Shown here: positions 33,909 through 45,628 of the stretch, piece by piece
Position numbering within the stretch: the stretch's first letter is position 1
Layout: every line of letters begins with the position of its first letter
Origin: Amphibalanus amphitrite
Lineage: Eukaryota > Arthropoda > Thecostraca > Balanomorpha > Balanidae
NCBI RefSeq assembly: GCF_019059575.1
Contig: NW_024881832.1
Coordinates: forward strand, 248,001 to 312,000
Direction: 5' to 3'
DNA: 64,000 bases
Program-made: the position numbers and the translations under genes
Notes under the pieces: generated by a model
What the model saw: only the letters and a program-made list of their open reading frames with translations
What the model was told of the DNA's origin: nothing
The model's database searches: none

Positions 33909-36131
33909 GTTAACATCAGATTAGCAGACAATAATAGGCTAAAAACAGGAATGGGGAGACTAATTGTGTTACGATTGAGCGCGCATCACTAAAACTTAGA
34001 AATTGAAGGAGGAAAGTGACCATAGCTGGGCCAGATGGCGTTAGATTCAATTGAGCAGCACCAGGGACTTGTGAGGAAATTGCACCCACTCCAGTCACAT
34101 TTCTAGGGTCATTCCCTAACGAACATGTACAACAAAGGTCAAAGGTCATTGCTACCCCAAGCTAGGATGACATTCATCTCATGTCATGCGTGGTGTGAAA
34201 GCTACTGACAACTGGACTTACACAGTTTTGGAGGGACACGCTGAAATTAATGAATTCAGGTGATAAATGAGTAACATGCAACAAATCAAGTCAGATTATT
34301 CCCAGTAACATCCGTTAGTTGATCTCTTTCTATTGACATGATCTATTGAACATGGAATTTCAATGTCAATGACCATTGACCACTCAGGTCACAACTGATC
34401 TCATATCTGGCCTTGGATGCTAGCACAACAGTGTGCGGTTCCACTTAACATCCTGGAATTGAAAATTTATAAGGCATCTGTGAGCACACTATTGATTACA
34501 CCAGTCTGAGTCTTTGTCGAGCCATCAATTTAGTTTAACCATTAGCTTATTGTAATTTACAGCCCCCCCCCTTGATTTGATATAACCATTTCTCATTGCT
34601 GATGTTCCCACCCGAATAATTGGATATCACATTTGCCAAAATTTGAATACCTTCAACAACATAGCAATCGGTAAACCGAGCTTCCTTAAATTAGAACACC
34701 ACAAGTCGATTGTCAATTGCAAGTTAAATAAATCATCTGGTCGAGTATGTCAATAAAAACCTGCATTATAAAATTGACTCTCATAAATTGGTTCAGTAAG
34801 ATAACATGAAATCACATGAGTTGGATTGTTTTTTTTTTTAATCCAAATGCCAAATTGAGACTAATCCGGCGCACTACCTAAGAATTCCCTTGATGCAAAT
34901 ACTTACGACCCCAGAGAAATTTGCGACAGCGCGGGGAGGGACGCCAGACAGCAACCCACAAATAAAATATTCATGATCACAAATGATTGGGCACTACCGA
35001 GAATTACTTCATTAAATCACAGGCAACACTCAGAATAGTCAAGTTGAAATTCCGATCAAAGTTGGCGTGTCCAAGGTTAGACGATGAGAAGTCAGGATGC
35101 ACCAAGTACCAACCCGCAGACGACACGATCTTATCACGTCATTACTGATCAACAAGCGTAAACACAGTGTTTCCTGGAATATGACGTCACTGAGTGAATA
35201 TAGCAAGCTGCGGTGGAGACGTTTCGGCTGGTAGGCGTAAATATCGTGTAGATGAAAGGAGTAGTAGATGGTCTGAGTATTTGGCGGCGCAGATTTCTCT
35301 ATCCAATGATTTTTTTTTGTTCATGTCGCGGGTAACAATTGATTCGTACCGCGCAGCGGTGCGCACATGGACTGAAGGGATTCTACGGATCAGACAGGTA
35401 AGGAGATACAGAAGGAGTGACTTTTGAAGTGGCCGATAGATATTGAAACCGGAATTACACAAGGAGGAAAGATCTAAGGATGGATGCTAGCCGAAGAGGA
35501 GGTATGTTGCAACACTTTCATGTGTTTTTGACTCTGCCGATACGTCTAAGTCTACTAGGATTGGAACTGTCTCACGTTACGGAGGAAGTAAGTAAATATG
35601 TTAGGCAGATACCAGAACAAAGAACGCCATAAGACGCCCAAGCTGAGAGGTGAGTCAGAGAGAGAGACAGGACGAGGGAGCACACTGCCGAAGGTGAGTG
35701 ACAAATACGAAAATGATAGAGGATAAGGCGAGGAGAATACCGCCGGGATGAGGTAAGTGAATTAAGTCCACCGTCGGAATTGGATCGCAGCATGCATCAC
35801 TCATGACGCTAACGCGCTTGAACACACATCTGCAGGACAGAATTCCACGGCGTCGGATAAAATTGCAGGATAGATTCAGTCATGGAGTCTTTCGAATCAC
35901 ACCGGTCAATGATCAAAGGCGCCACTTGCGGGTGCCATGACTGCATGAGAGTATTGAGTAGGTACCTGTCTATGAGCCCGGTGAGACTGCGGTCGTCGGG
36001 GTAGCAGGCTTGTGTCCACCGGTTCGTTAGGTGAAAACGCGTAAGACGGTCTCCCACAGAAGGGCTGCAAGGGTCAGTAACCAACGTCCGGCCGCGGGGT
36101 TTTAGTAGGGAAACAGAGATGTGCCGTGAGC

Positions 36132-36371
36132 GGCAGAGGTTGACGGACCAATCATAAGCCACCGAGGAACGCTAATAACTGACGCTACCCGCGTCGATCT
36201 TTAGACAAGTAATCGGGGTCAAATGGTGTAGGTGTTCGAAGAGAGTGGGCCGGCAGAGATTGATTGAACCAATCACACCCATCGACGAACGCTTATAATG
36301 TAATCGCTACCTGCGTTGCACCTTTAGACAAGTAATCAGGGTCAAGTGATGTAGGTGTTCGAGGATATTGG
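36132..36371. repeat. Tandem duplication of a 120 bp unit
   Basis: 36132-36251 and 36252-36371 share ggcagag-ttga, accaatca, cgaacgct, tttagacaagtaatc and gtaggtgttcga. Divergence of perhaps a fifth suggests an old event. Confidence 0.85.
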
Positions 36372-37467
36372 GCCAGGGAGCCCAAGAGGTGCTAGGAAGA
36401 GCACACACAATTCCAATGTTGGAATGGGGCGCGATAAGTCGTTGGGAGGTAAGAGTAAGCTTAGATGAAATTTACACTAATCACGGAGTCTATGGAATAA
36501 ATTGCGTTTATTGTCCCTGATATGTACCGCTGGAGGGAGTTAGAACAATTACTGGGGAGGACTGAGAGGTCAATGCGGGATCAAATTTATTGTAGTAGGA
36601 TGAGAGAGGTATGACAAAGAGAGTGAGTCTGAGGGAGATTGAGGTATGCGTCATATAGTATAAGGACCAGCGGGAGATCTAATCTCAGCATTGAGGGCGA
36701 CATTAAATGGGGATGTACTCGATTATCTTTGGGATGATGGGGATAAGAAAGGGAGAGAAGGATGGGTAGCTATCAGGTATCAGATGGTGGCTTCAGGTTA
36801 TGTCCTCAAGGGAGGCATCAAAATTATATGCTTTGGGGAGACTTCCGTGTCCTAAATTCCTTGTGAGACAGATACCATCCTAGGCAGTGAAGACTATATG
36901 TTGACAAGCGACAAGCCAGCCTCATTATAAATATTGTTTGTGACGAGCCCCAGGCGCAAGGAACGGTGGCGGAAAGAAATCGGTCAGCTTGAAACCAACG
37001 GACCGATCAGCAATTGGAAATGGGTGTGTAATTACGTTTGAACAAGAGAGAAATCAAACAGCAAGAAAAGTCAACTCATTAATCAACAATTTGTGGATCT
37101 ACCAGCCTTAAACACTCACCTGAAGTTGTTCCAGAGGACGGCGCAGATCGGCAACCATCTCGGAAAGAAAAACACCCCCGATGAACGAAATTTTATTAAA
37201 CAATATTTTTTTTTGAAAACATACTCCCCACCGCTTCCGGACCCCCAGGGGGGCATCATCACAGTTATAAGCCGCTGCAACTCAGTGCGCCCGCTAGGCG
37301 GTCCTTCTCCACTTGTTAAGCCTGATCAACCTACTGTCTACGGTTTGACCTGACCTGCCGGTGTCTGCAGTCTGCCGACTGTAGCTTTGGTCTGATCTGA
37401 CTCGCCGTGATCTGTCGCCGAGCTGGGTCTCCAGTCTGATCTTACCCGCAGTCTGTACATATGCAGC

Positions 37468-38252
37468 CTGAGGCCTGTTTCACTAACAAATAAAGTGTGT
37501 AATTACAAAGAAAAAACTTGAGTTTAAAAGAAATAATTACTAACATTTGAAATTTGGATTTCACGAAACCTTCGGGCATGAATTTTGAGTTTAAAATTTA
37601 CCAACTTTTTTACAAGAAAAAAGTTTGTAAGAAACATCGAAATCGCAAACTTTCTGTTTCACGAAGACCAAAAACTTGAAAGAAAACGTTGTACTTACAA
37701 ACCCGAAATTCCAGTGGACCTTACGTTTGGAATTTTATTACTTTTTGTGCAATGATGCAAAGCAATCAATTATTTAAAACAAATATGATATGCTGAGTCA
37801 TTATATGTTCTTTTTCACTTAGCACATTCCTTACGAACCAGCTACGAGCAATAAATAAATATCGTCATGTTTTGTCATTCGCGCGCCATAATTACATTCA
37901 ACAGTCTTCTGCTGTCAAATGTTTTATGTGTTATTTTCTTTCAATAATAAGATATTGTGAACTATCATTTATACCATTCAGAAACAGCATCATTATTTTT
38001 AATTTATTCCTGCAATTTCTGACATGAATACTATACATAGTTTGATAAAAAGAAGCAATATCTGTAGCATGTTATAGTTGTTGATCAAAAACAATTTTAC
38101 TGTTTACAAGCTTATTTACCAAGTCTTTTTATCGGATGTACCGCTGGTGATGAAGTTTAGTGAAATCCGATTTTACATAGTTTGCAAAAATACTTATGAA
38201 TTGTAAAGTTCAAACACTTGTAATCGCAAGTTTTTAGTGAAACAGGCCTCTG
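37468..38252. mobile_element. MITE with 16 bp inverted ends and CTG target duplication
   Basis: AGGCCTGTTTCACTAA (37471-37486) and its reverse complement (38234-38249) bound a 779 bp AT-rich element, with CTG at 37468-37470 and 38250-38252. The interior repeats tttcacgaa motifs. A 3 bp duplication and this kind of end suggest the PIF/Harbinger-ISL2EU group, though its usual target is TWA. Removing the element restores a continuous intron sequence (cagcctgatctaaccc). It sits just 30 bp upstream of the duplicated acceptor of exon l. Confidence 0.75.
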
Positions 38253-38282
38253 ATCTAACCCTCCATTGCCCCTTTTCTTCAG

Positions 38283-38444
38283 AACGTGCTCCGAGAGTTG
38301 GAGTCACGGAAGGCGCATTGTCTCCAGTCTGACCTAACCCGCTGTTACTCCCTTCTCCCTCAAAATGTGCTCCGAGAGTTGGAGTCGCGGAAGGCGCATT
38401 GTCTGCAGTCTGACCTAACCTTCTGTTACTCCCTTCTCCGACAG
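38283..38444 (+). repeat. Two tandem 81 bp copies of exon l 5' end with its acceptor region
   Basis: Units 38283-38363 and 38364-38444 each repeat the first 33-36 bp of the following exon (NVLRELESRKA) plus about 45 bp of pyrimidine-rich intron end. The period of 81 bp is 27 codons, and the frame is open through all three copies. The first unit is preceded by a good acceptor (ccttttcttcag, AG at 38281-38282), the second has lost the AG (ccctcaa), and the real exon has gacag. Use of the first acceptor would add 54 residues in frame. Confidence 0.88.
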
Positions 38445-38550
38445 AATGTGCTCCGAGAGCTGGAGTCGCGGAAGGCGCAGCTCAGCGAGCTGGTCAGCTC
38501 GGCAGACGGCCTGAAGGACGACCACAATCGGCAGCAGGTTCACACCAAAG
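38445..38550 (+). CDS. Dys: Dystrophin exon l, R20 second helix
   Basis: 106 bp exon, acceptor ccttctccgacag, donor CCAAAG|gtacgc, phase 0 to 1. It encodes NVLRELESRKAQLSELVSSA and DGLKDDHNRQQVHTK. It corresponds to human DMD exon 52 (118 bp, also phase 0 to 1), whose product has the same RxPQLEELxxxAxxLK pattern, so it is 12 bp shorter here. The start was chosen at the third acceptor, but an upstream acceptor at 38282 is also compatible (see the duplication). Confidence 0.92.
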
Positions 38551-39135
38551 GTACGCACGGTTGAACATACATTGCGCACACAAAAAGTACGGACGAAGGT
38601 ACGCCAAAGGTACACACCAAGGTACGAACGAGGGTTTCCAACCGGGAGCAGGTCCTCGACGCTCGAAGGATCACATTGCAGTCTACAGATTATATGAGCC
38701 TCATATGACCACGAACAAGAAATGTAATGACGTTCTTGCGATCGCCTTGGAGGATGTACGCTTCACGTCGCTTCGTGGACCTCCGAACGCTGCAGCCAAT
38801 ATGCCCCTCAGAAGGGAGATTGTTTCATCACTGGCTGAAGTTATGAGCCACTGATAACGTTATTGGATAAGTTAACCAACCAAATAATAACTTGAGTATC
38901 CATTATGGTCTAAATACGAACGGGTCACCGGACTATAAAATCCCATCAAACAAACACCCCAAGTCGGGTTGGTTTTGGCGCGTGCCGGCCGGGATTCCTG
39001 GTATGCCCGGCTGGTGCTATTCTGACCCGTCGGTGATCTGGTGTCGGCCGCGCCGCCGCTTCTGTTGGGTCGATACGCCTCTCGGCTCTCGGGCGCGCTG
39101 TGTTCAACATGACGCCGCCGTGCGAACGGGCCACT

Positions 39136-39215
39136 GACGGCTGACAGCTGGCTGTCAGCTGACAGTGATCACTGATCAGTGGTCAGATCAGATCATCACT
39201 GATCAGTGGACAGTT
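39136..39215. other. Cluster of short palindromes
   Basis: gctgacagctggctgtcagc, then overlapping tgatcactgatcagtggtca-type palindromes. This may be a slippage or hairpin-prone spot in the intron; no function is implied. Confidence 0.6.
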
Positions 39216-42200
39216 ATCACCAGTCTGCCGTCCGACCGACCGACCGCCGCTCGTTGTCCTCTGCGCGCCGCTGGCCGTTGTCATTTACCACCCTCTGGTT
39301 TGCAGATTTTTGGAAGCCTAGAGGGGTGAAAGGGTGGCTGGTGTCGATCGAAGGGGTTGTGCGGTTGGCGTCGGTTGGAGTGGGGTGGCTGGTATCTATG
39401 AGCTGCACGCTGGAATTTGTGATAGGGTGACTGGTGGAGGCCTCTGGAGAGGTGGCTGCTGTGGTGGGCTATCTTGTCTGATGTCTGTCGGATGTTATCG
39501 GTCGGAGGGACGACTGGTGTCGATTAGAGGGACAGCTGGACATACGAGTAAGTCGGTGCCGATAGGAGAACGTTGATACCGGTCAGCGATGGGGCGTTTT
39601 TTGCAGCAGTCCTGCCGCGGAGTGTCCGGCGCGGCGCCTACAGGAGTTGCCGAGGACCGGACGGCCACTAGCGCCTGGCCGCCCACGGTCGATACGGGAC
39701 GAGTTAGTGGGACTTTATCCCCCGATAGCCCGTGCCGCGGACCCGGCGGCCGGAGGCGGAGCAGCCGAGAAGGCGGAGGAGGCGCGGTGGATGGGTGGCC
39801 ATTAGATGGTGGCCGCTGGGTCAGTGGACAGGGGACAGCTCTCTGGTCAGTCGCCGTGGCAGCCGGGCTGTGCCAGTGGCGAGGTAGCAGTAATCTCTGT
39901 CGTCGAGCCGGGCCGACGTGAGCTCACTTGATGGCCTACTATTTCAGTCTCAGGGCCGATCAGTAGTACCACCCGGGTCGTGCTGACGGCTGGGCCCGGT
40001 CGGCGGCCCCCCCCCCCCCCTGACACACCGCTCCAGCCTGGCTGCCAGACGTCGAGCCGTTATTTCCATGGCCATTGTGAGACGGCCGTTTCAGGGATTT
40101 GGGCTGACCTCTACGTTGGCCTTCTCTCCAGCCAGTGGCAATTCGGAATGATGCATACCCGAGCTCTCCCGACCGACCCTCGGCGCTGTGTCGTTTTAGG
40201 GCTGTCCATTGGCTGTCTGGATGAGGGTCGTTCGCCTGGCCATTCTCCGCCGCCATTGCTCGTTTGGAGAGAAAGAACAAAGGTGGAGACTATTTTATCC
40301 GGTCGTCAAATTGACACAATAATAGAATGTAGTGTAGCACATTGCTTATCACACATGCACCACATTCATACACCGTCTCCACGTGCTGGCACTCCACTCC
40401 ACACACCTCTTCCAGCTGTGCTCATTGTCCCTCAGCGGCATTTGGAACAGCTTGACTTGTTTTGCGGCAGCTCGGTCCATTCATGTGGAACGGCCGACGC
40501 AGTCAGGCACACGGCGAGCCGTGACTGGTGGCCGCGGGATTGAGCACTTACGGCTCTGACCAACGACACAGACAGACTCAGACTACCGCGGCCGCGGCCG
40601 GGAGGAGGCGGCCTGCAGTCGCTCCCAAGAGCAGACAGAGCTCATCTGTCTGGAGCGGGGTAACCCGTTCGGCTACCTTATACGGCGTCCTGTTCATTAG
40701 AAACGGGGAGGCCCGTTTACGCGAACATTGCCATTGAGATGGGAGTCCCGGCTAGCATGTGAGGTACAGGAAATCTCGCTTACCTGAAATGTGGTACGGG
40801 TTCGGGGAATTCCCTCCATCGGAGACATAAAAAGGCGGACAGCGTCGCTGGTTTCACAGATGCAGCACACACAACACCGGACACATGCAACATTATTATT
40901 GGGGCAGTGCGCCACACCGGCCACCAGCGCTTTGCAGTGCCCACCTTTTGCGGGGCTCGGCGGCGGGACCCCGTCCCCAGGCGCTGTGCAGTCGGGGACG
41001 GGGCTGGGCGGCAGGGCTCGCCACGAGCTCGGCGGCGCCGTCGGGTGACAGGTCGATGACGCCGCCGCCAGCCATCAGCCGACTCTGATTGGGCCGGCGC
41101 CGGTGGCCGCGAGAATTAAACGGACCGTTTGTCCGCCTAATCAGCCATGAGCCGGCGGCGGCGGCGCGCCACTGACGTCACGAAGCCCGTCGGCCGACTT
41201 AATCAGTCTTTAATGAGCCGGCTCGTTTTATGGATGTCGAACGGTCGACTCAAAGGCGACTTGCGAGTGTTGATTGCTCATTGTGTGTGGTGTGGCGCAG
41301 TACTGGGTGCTTGGCGCGTGGTGCGGCGGTGCTGTCGCCGCAGCCAGCAGCGCCGGCCGAGGGTCATTTGTAGCGGCGGCCGGGTCGTTAATTCATCGTC
41401 TCGCCCTCGCTGAGTTATGCGGCAGATGTCGTCTGCTCCATGTGGCCTCGTTTCTCCGCAGCTCCGCAGAAAAGCCGACCCGCCGAGGAAAAATGTCATT
41501 TCGTGCATGCTGGGCTTGTGAAACGTTGAACGAAAATGTGGAGCTTAGCGTTCTCATTTATTTTGTGTTGCAGCGAGTTGCAAAGGACAGCAGTGCTATG
41601 ATTAGAGCTGGTCGCAACTCAGGACCGACGGGATTACATTGGGACTAGGTGACGAAGAGTCCCGTTGTAGGCTGTATCGACCGTCGTCCAGAAGCTATGC
41701 AGACGATGCTCGGACCGCGCGGCCCTCGTCGTTACCTCCCATTGTTTTCCGTCTGTTCCGACTTTTGTCGGGACCGCCCCTCCACCTCCCCTCATCGGGT
41801 TTCTGTCAGTGGACCGGTGGCGCCTGGAGGTGCGTGCCGGCGGCGCCCGGTGTGCGTGACACACGATCCATGACTGATGGTCGCCACACGCCGCTAATGG
41901 AATGAGACGTCCCGGCCCGGCGCCTGGCGGCACCGCGCCCTCGGCCACCCCTCGCAGAGTGGAGAGCGACTGTGCCGTCCGGTTATGCCCTTCTGTCTTA
42001 TTTTGATTCGTCATTTGCATTTGTTTCACACTCCTGTGGCTCCGTTCCCTGGCCTGTGTGGGCGGCTCCATGCAGGACTGTGTCACTGTCAGTTTCGGCG
42101 GCTGTGGAGAGACTGCCATGTATGTATGTTCCATGTATGTTCCAGGGCTGTAGAGGGACGTCGCTGTCAGCTCCAGGGTTGTATGTACAGCCACTTCAAT

Positions 42201-43065
42201 CCAAGTCTGACAGCGTTTGTTCCAGAGACAGTGTCAGTGTCATTTCGGATTGCGCAATGTGCAATGTGAAGCGCGTTGACTCCTCTGGCATCTGCGCCGC
42301 AGTCCCATCTCGAACTTGTTTGACTGCTTCCCGTGAGCTACAGCAGGCCCCATGGCGGCCGCAGCGATCGTTTTGCGATTTTGCCGGCGGCCAAAATCAG
42401 CGAATGCTCGCTCCAGCCGTGCGCCTCTGGCATCCTGCGGCGCGTTTGTGTCCCTCCGTCAGCACCAACAACACACCAGCACCACAATACCTGCGGCGCA
42501 TCGATCGGCACGCCTATAACGCGGCACGTGCTGGGAGGCCGTGAGCAGGAATCGGGTAGTTCAATTAGGTGCGGCCTGTAAACACGTGCGACCAGCGCGG
42601 ATCATAACACGCTAATTGGAGCGCCTCTGTCGCGCGCCTGTTGACCCGGTCGGCCCGGGTGGAGACTCGACGAGTTCGGCGGTGACGGGCTATGGTGTGG
42701 ATCCTAGGTTGGTCCTAGGTTCCTCGCTCGTTTTTATCACCGGCCAGGATTGGTTTCTGGTCTGAACAGGTCTCCGGACTGATCGACGTCGGTTTCTAAC
42801 CTGTGCTAAGTCCGGTCTCGGTACTGATTTCATTTTTCATTTCATTTGTTTGGATTTGGGGCATTTCGGCTGAAGAGACCATTGTATGCCCTATCGGCAC
42901 TGAACTAGGCTCGGACTCTGCACTCTGCTGGGTCCTCACTGGTGTCGGTCGTGGGACTGGGCCACGTGGTGCGCTGTCAGCGGTGTCCGGCTCGCCGCTG
43001 ACTCGACAGCGACTCAGCAGCGTCTGCTGACGCCAGCACCTGTTACTCGGTCACCGAGGCGCCTT

Positions 43066-43510
43066 CAGTGGCCGACACGGTCTGCGGGACCTGTCGGAGC
43101 CGCGGGGAAGGCCGGGACCCCCTCCCCGCCCCTACTTACCCACGTCAGTGGCCGACACGGTCCGGAGGACCTGTCGGAGCCGCGGGGTAGACGGGATACC
43201 CCTCTCCTTCTTACCCCTGTCAGCGGCTGACCCGATGGGGGATCTGACAGAACCGCGGGGCAGACTGGGGCATCTGCCCCCTCCTGCTGACCTCCGCTAG
43301 CAGCCGGTCCGGTCGAGGACCTGTCAGAAGTTGCGGGGCAGACCGGGGTATCTTCCCCTCACACACGCGCGCTCTGAATTGAGCGTTATGGTGGTGGAGC
43401 TGTCAGAACCGCGGGGCGGAGGGGACTGGGCCGGCCTCGTGGTTGTTCCGGGGACGACCTACTGATCCCTGTCAGCTGGCCGAACGTAGTGGACCTGCCA
43501 GGGTAGCGGG
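43066..43510. repeat. Degenerate tandem array, about six units of 75-93 bp
   Basis: Units start with cagtggccgacacggt or a variant (43066, 43146, 43221, about 43300, 43380, 43473) and contain gacctgtcggagccgcgggg. Similarity falls off along the array. Confidence 0.8.
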
Positions 43511-43660
43511 CACCTAACTATCCCCTCAAATTCCGAGAAGGGCCGTTAGCGGCCCTTCTTAAGCTTTAGGCTTTTGCACCAATCCTATTTGTATGTTTTG
43601 TGTGTCTTTACTTTGTCTGGTCTGTTAAAATAAATGAGTTGAGTTGAGTTGAGCGGCCAG
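43511..43660 (+). mobile_element. Possible 3' end of a non-LTR retroelement or SINE
   Basis: A hairpin aagggccgttagcggccctt at 43538-43557 is followed by an AT-rich segment and then by aaataaatgagttgagttgagttgag. A short 3' tandem tail like this is typical of LINE or SINE insertions. No coding part was recognised; the array upstream may or may not belong to it. Confidence 0.4.
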
Positions 43661-44480
43661 TCCGGCGGGAGATCTGTCAAGAGCAGGCCGCGTGAAGTAC
43701 TGATGGACACATGTCTCGTCCAATGACGAGCACCACCAGCTAGGGCCAGCTAGGGCCACCCGCGGGGGGGGATGGAGGGGACAGAGCTAAGCTACCGGAG
43801 TTGTCGTTGGTCGCCCGTCGTCGTCCCTGCCCTTCTCCTGTCTCATTGACCCCGACAGGGGCCGGACTCGGTCCGTCACTAGCAGTCTTGTCATTGCCAC
43901 TCAGACTAGGGTCCAGCAACACGTCATTGCCTTATTGTTCACCGTGCTTGGGTCGAACTGGGTCCCTCTGTGGTCATTGCAACACTGACCCTCGACTAGG
44001 GTCTGGCGGTCTGTCAGTGCCACACAGACTACGGACTAGGGTCTGGCGATGTTTAATTAGCACACTTACACCGGGCACCGTGTCGGGCCGAGTTCGTCGC
44101 TGGCGGTGTGCGATTGCCACAGGGAGCCCCAGGTCGGACTTGAGTTCGTCACTGGCTCGTCATTGCCGCACTGACCCCCGGCTGGGGCCGAACCAGCTGC
44201 CCCAGCTCCCAGTCGTCTGCTGGCGCGCTCGCGCTGCGTGTAATTAGTCCGTCTGGCGGATCCAAACTTCCCCTCCATCTAATGCTCGTCACTAATTTCA
44301 CCATCGGCTCATTACTGCTCCTGATGAGAGAAGGAGTGTTATGAGACAAACTGCTGCTACTTGAAACTGTTTGGGAATTCGCGAGTTGGGTGGTTTGTCT
44401 TTGTATTTGAGACATCGTACCTCACTGTTTGTGTGCGTCTGAGACGGTATCAGCTCTCATATTCGTATGCTGACGGCTTA

Positions 44481-45143
44481 TTACGGAGCGAGCGAAGCGA
44501 GCGGAGTCTTACGTAGAATAACGGAAATTTCTGAGTATGAGCGGCCGGCCGGCCGGCCGGCCGTGCGGACGCTTTTGCGAGGCTTATATCTCAGCAACCA
44601 CTTGACCGATTTACACGCGGTAATTTTTGTAGGGTAGCTTCATTCCTTCTACCAAGTATTGGACTATTCCCGATGCATGTGGGTGACCCCTTATGCACGT
44701 GCCACGTGCAAAACGAAGAGGTGTCACTTTTGTAATTGTTGCAATATCTCGGTAACTACTTGGCCGATTGCGCTGAAACTTGGCATGTAGGTAGGCACCC
44801 ACTAGGCACTGCATATCCATGTGCCAGAGTTGGGGTGCTGCTGCACGTGCGCACGTGCAGGGGTCGTTTCCAGATCTCGAGAACGGCTGGACCGATGGCG
44901 CTCAAATTTGGTACACGGTTAGGGACCAGTTAGTAGGGTGCCGTGCACAAGTCAGTTGGGACCCATTTAGCACGTGCGCACGTGCAGGGTGCCGCTCCCA
45001 GATCTCGAGAACGGCTGGGCCGATTGTGCTCAAATTTGGCACATCGCTAGAAACCGGTCAGTAGGGTGCCGTGCACAAGTCAGTTGGAGGTACCCCCTCG
45101 AAATTTCGCACGTGCAAGACTCACCCCCTCGCTCGCTCCGTTA
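44481..45143. mobile_element. DNA transposon-like element with TTA duplications and four internal repeats
   Basis: CGGAGCGAGCGA (44484-44495) and its reverse complement (45129-45140) are flanked by TTA at 44481-44483 and 45141-45143. Inside are four copies of a unit containing atctcggtaactacttggcc or close variants (near 44586, 44744, 44872, 45000; the last two spaced 128 bp) and palindromic gcacgtgcgcacgtgc at 44843 and 44970. TTA duplications fit PIF/Harbinger. No transposase is present. Confidence 0.65.
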
Positions 45144-45416
45144 GTCGCCCCAAAAGGCGCTATACTGGTGTTATGTTATGCATCTGACAGACTGACAGTG
45201 TTTCTGTGTTGTCTGTGTATGTATAATTGTATCTCACAATTGTCTGTGTGATGGTGACTATGGGTCGCTGTGTTACAATGAGCCATCTCCGCGAGTCCTG
45301 GGAACAGATGGAGGCAGCTATGCGTCTGTGTGTCTCTATGTAACGGTTGTGTCTGATGGTGATTGTATCTGACGGCTGTGTGTCTCTCTGTCTGACATTA
45401 TGGCTCTGTGTTCCAG

Positions 45417-45628
45417 TGAGTCAGCTGCGCGAGTCGTGGGACCAGACGGAGGCGGCCGTTCACCGCCGACTCAGTCAGCTGGAGACAGCCCGACTCGACT
45501 CGGCTTCGTGGGAGGCCAGCCGAGCGGAGCTGGCCGCCTGGCTGACCCGGCTCGAGGTGCGGCTCGACCAACTGACGCCCGTCGGACACACGGCCGACCT
45601 GCTCGAGACGCAGATCAGGGAACAGAAG
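45417..45628 (+). CDS. Dys: Dystrophin exon m, end of R20 and start of R21
   Basis: 212 bp exon, acceptor ggctctgtgttccag, donor CAGAAG|gtacgt, phase 1 to 0. It encodes VSQLRESWDQTEAAVHRRLS (third helix of R20), then AAWLTRLEVRLDQLTPVGHT and LLETQIREQK (R21 helix A and start of B). Size and both phases equal those of human DMD exon 53 (212 bp). The G|TG codon links it to exon l. Confidence 0.94.

Larger units (their letters stand above)
38551..45416 (+). other. Intron between exons l and m (6.9 kb)
   Basis: Contains the palindrome cluster, the 80 bp array, the possible retroelement tail and the TTA-flanked element. GC-rich 39.6-42.6 kb has no feature I can support. Confidence 0.7.

Noticed and set aside
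35194..35427. ORF with VTIDSYRAAVRTWTEG, reminiscent of a tyrosine recombinase N-terminus, ending near a gtaagg donor
   Set aside because: Too short, no catalytic region nearby, and no ATG at its beginning.
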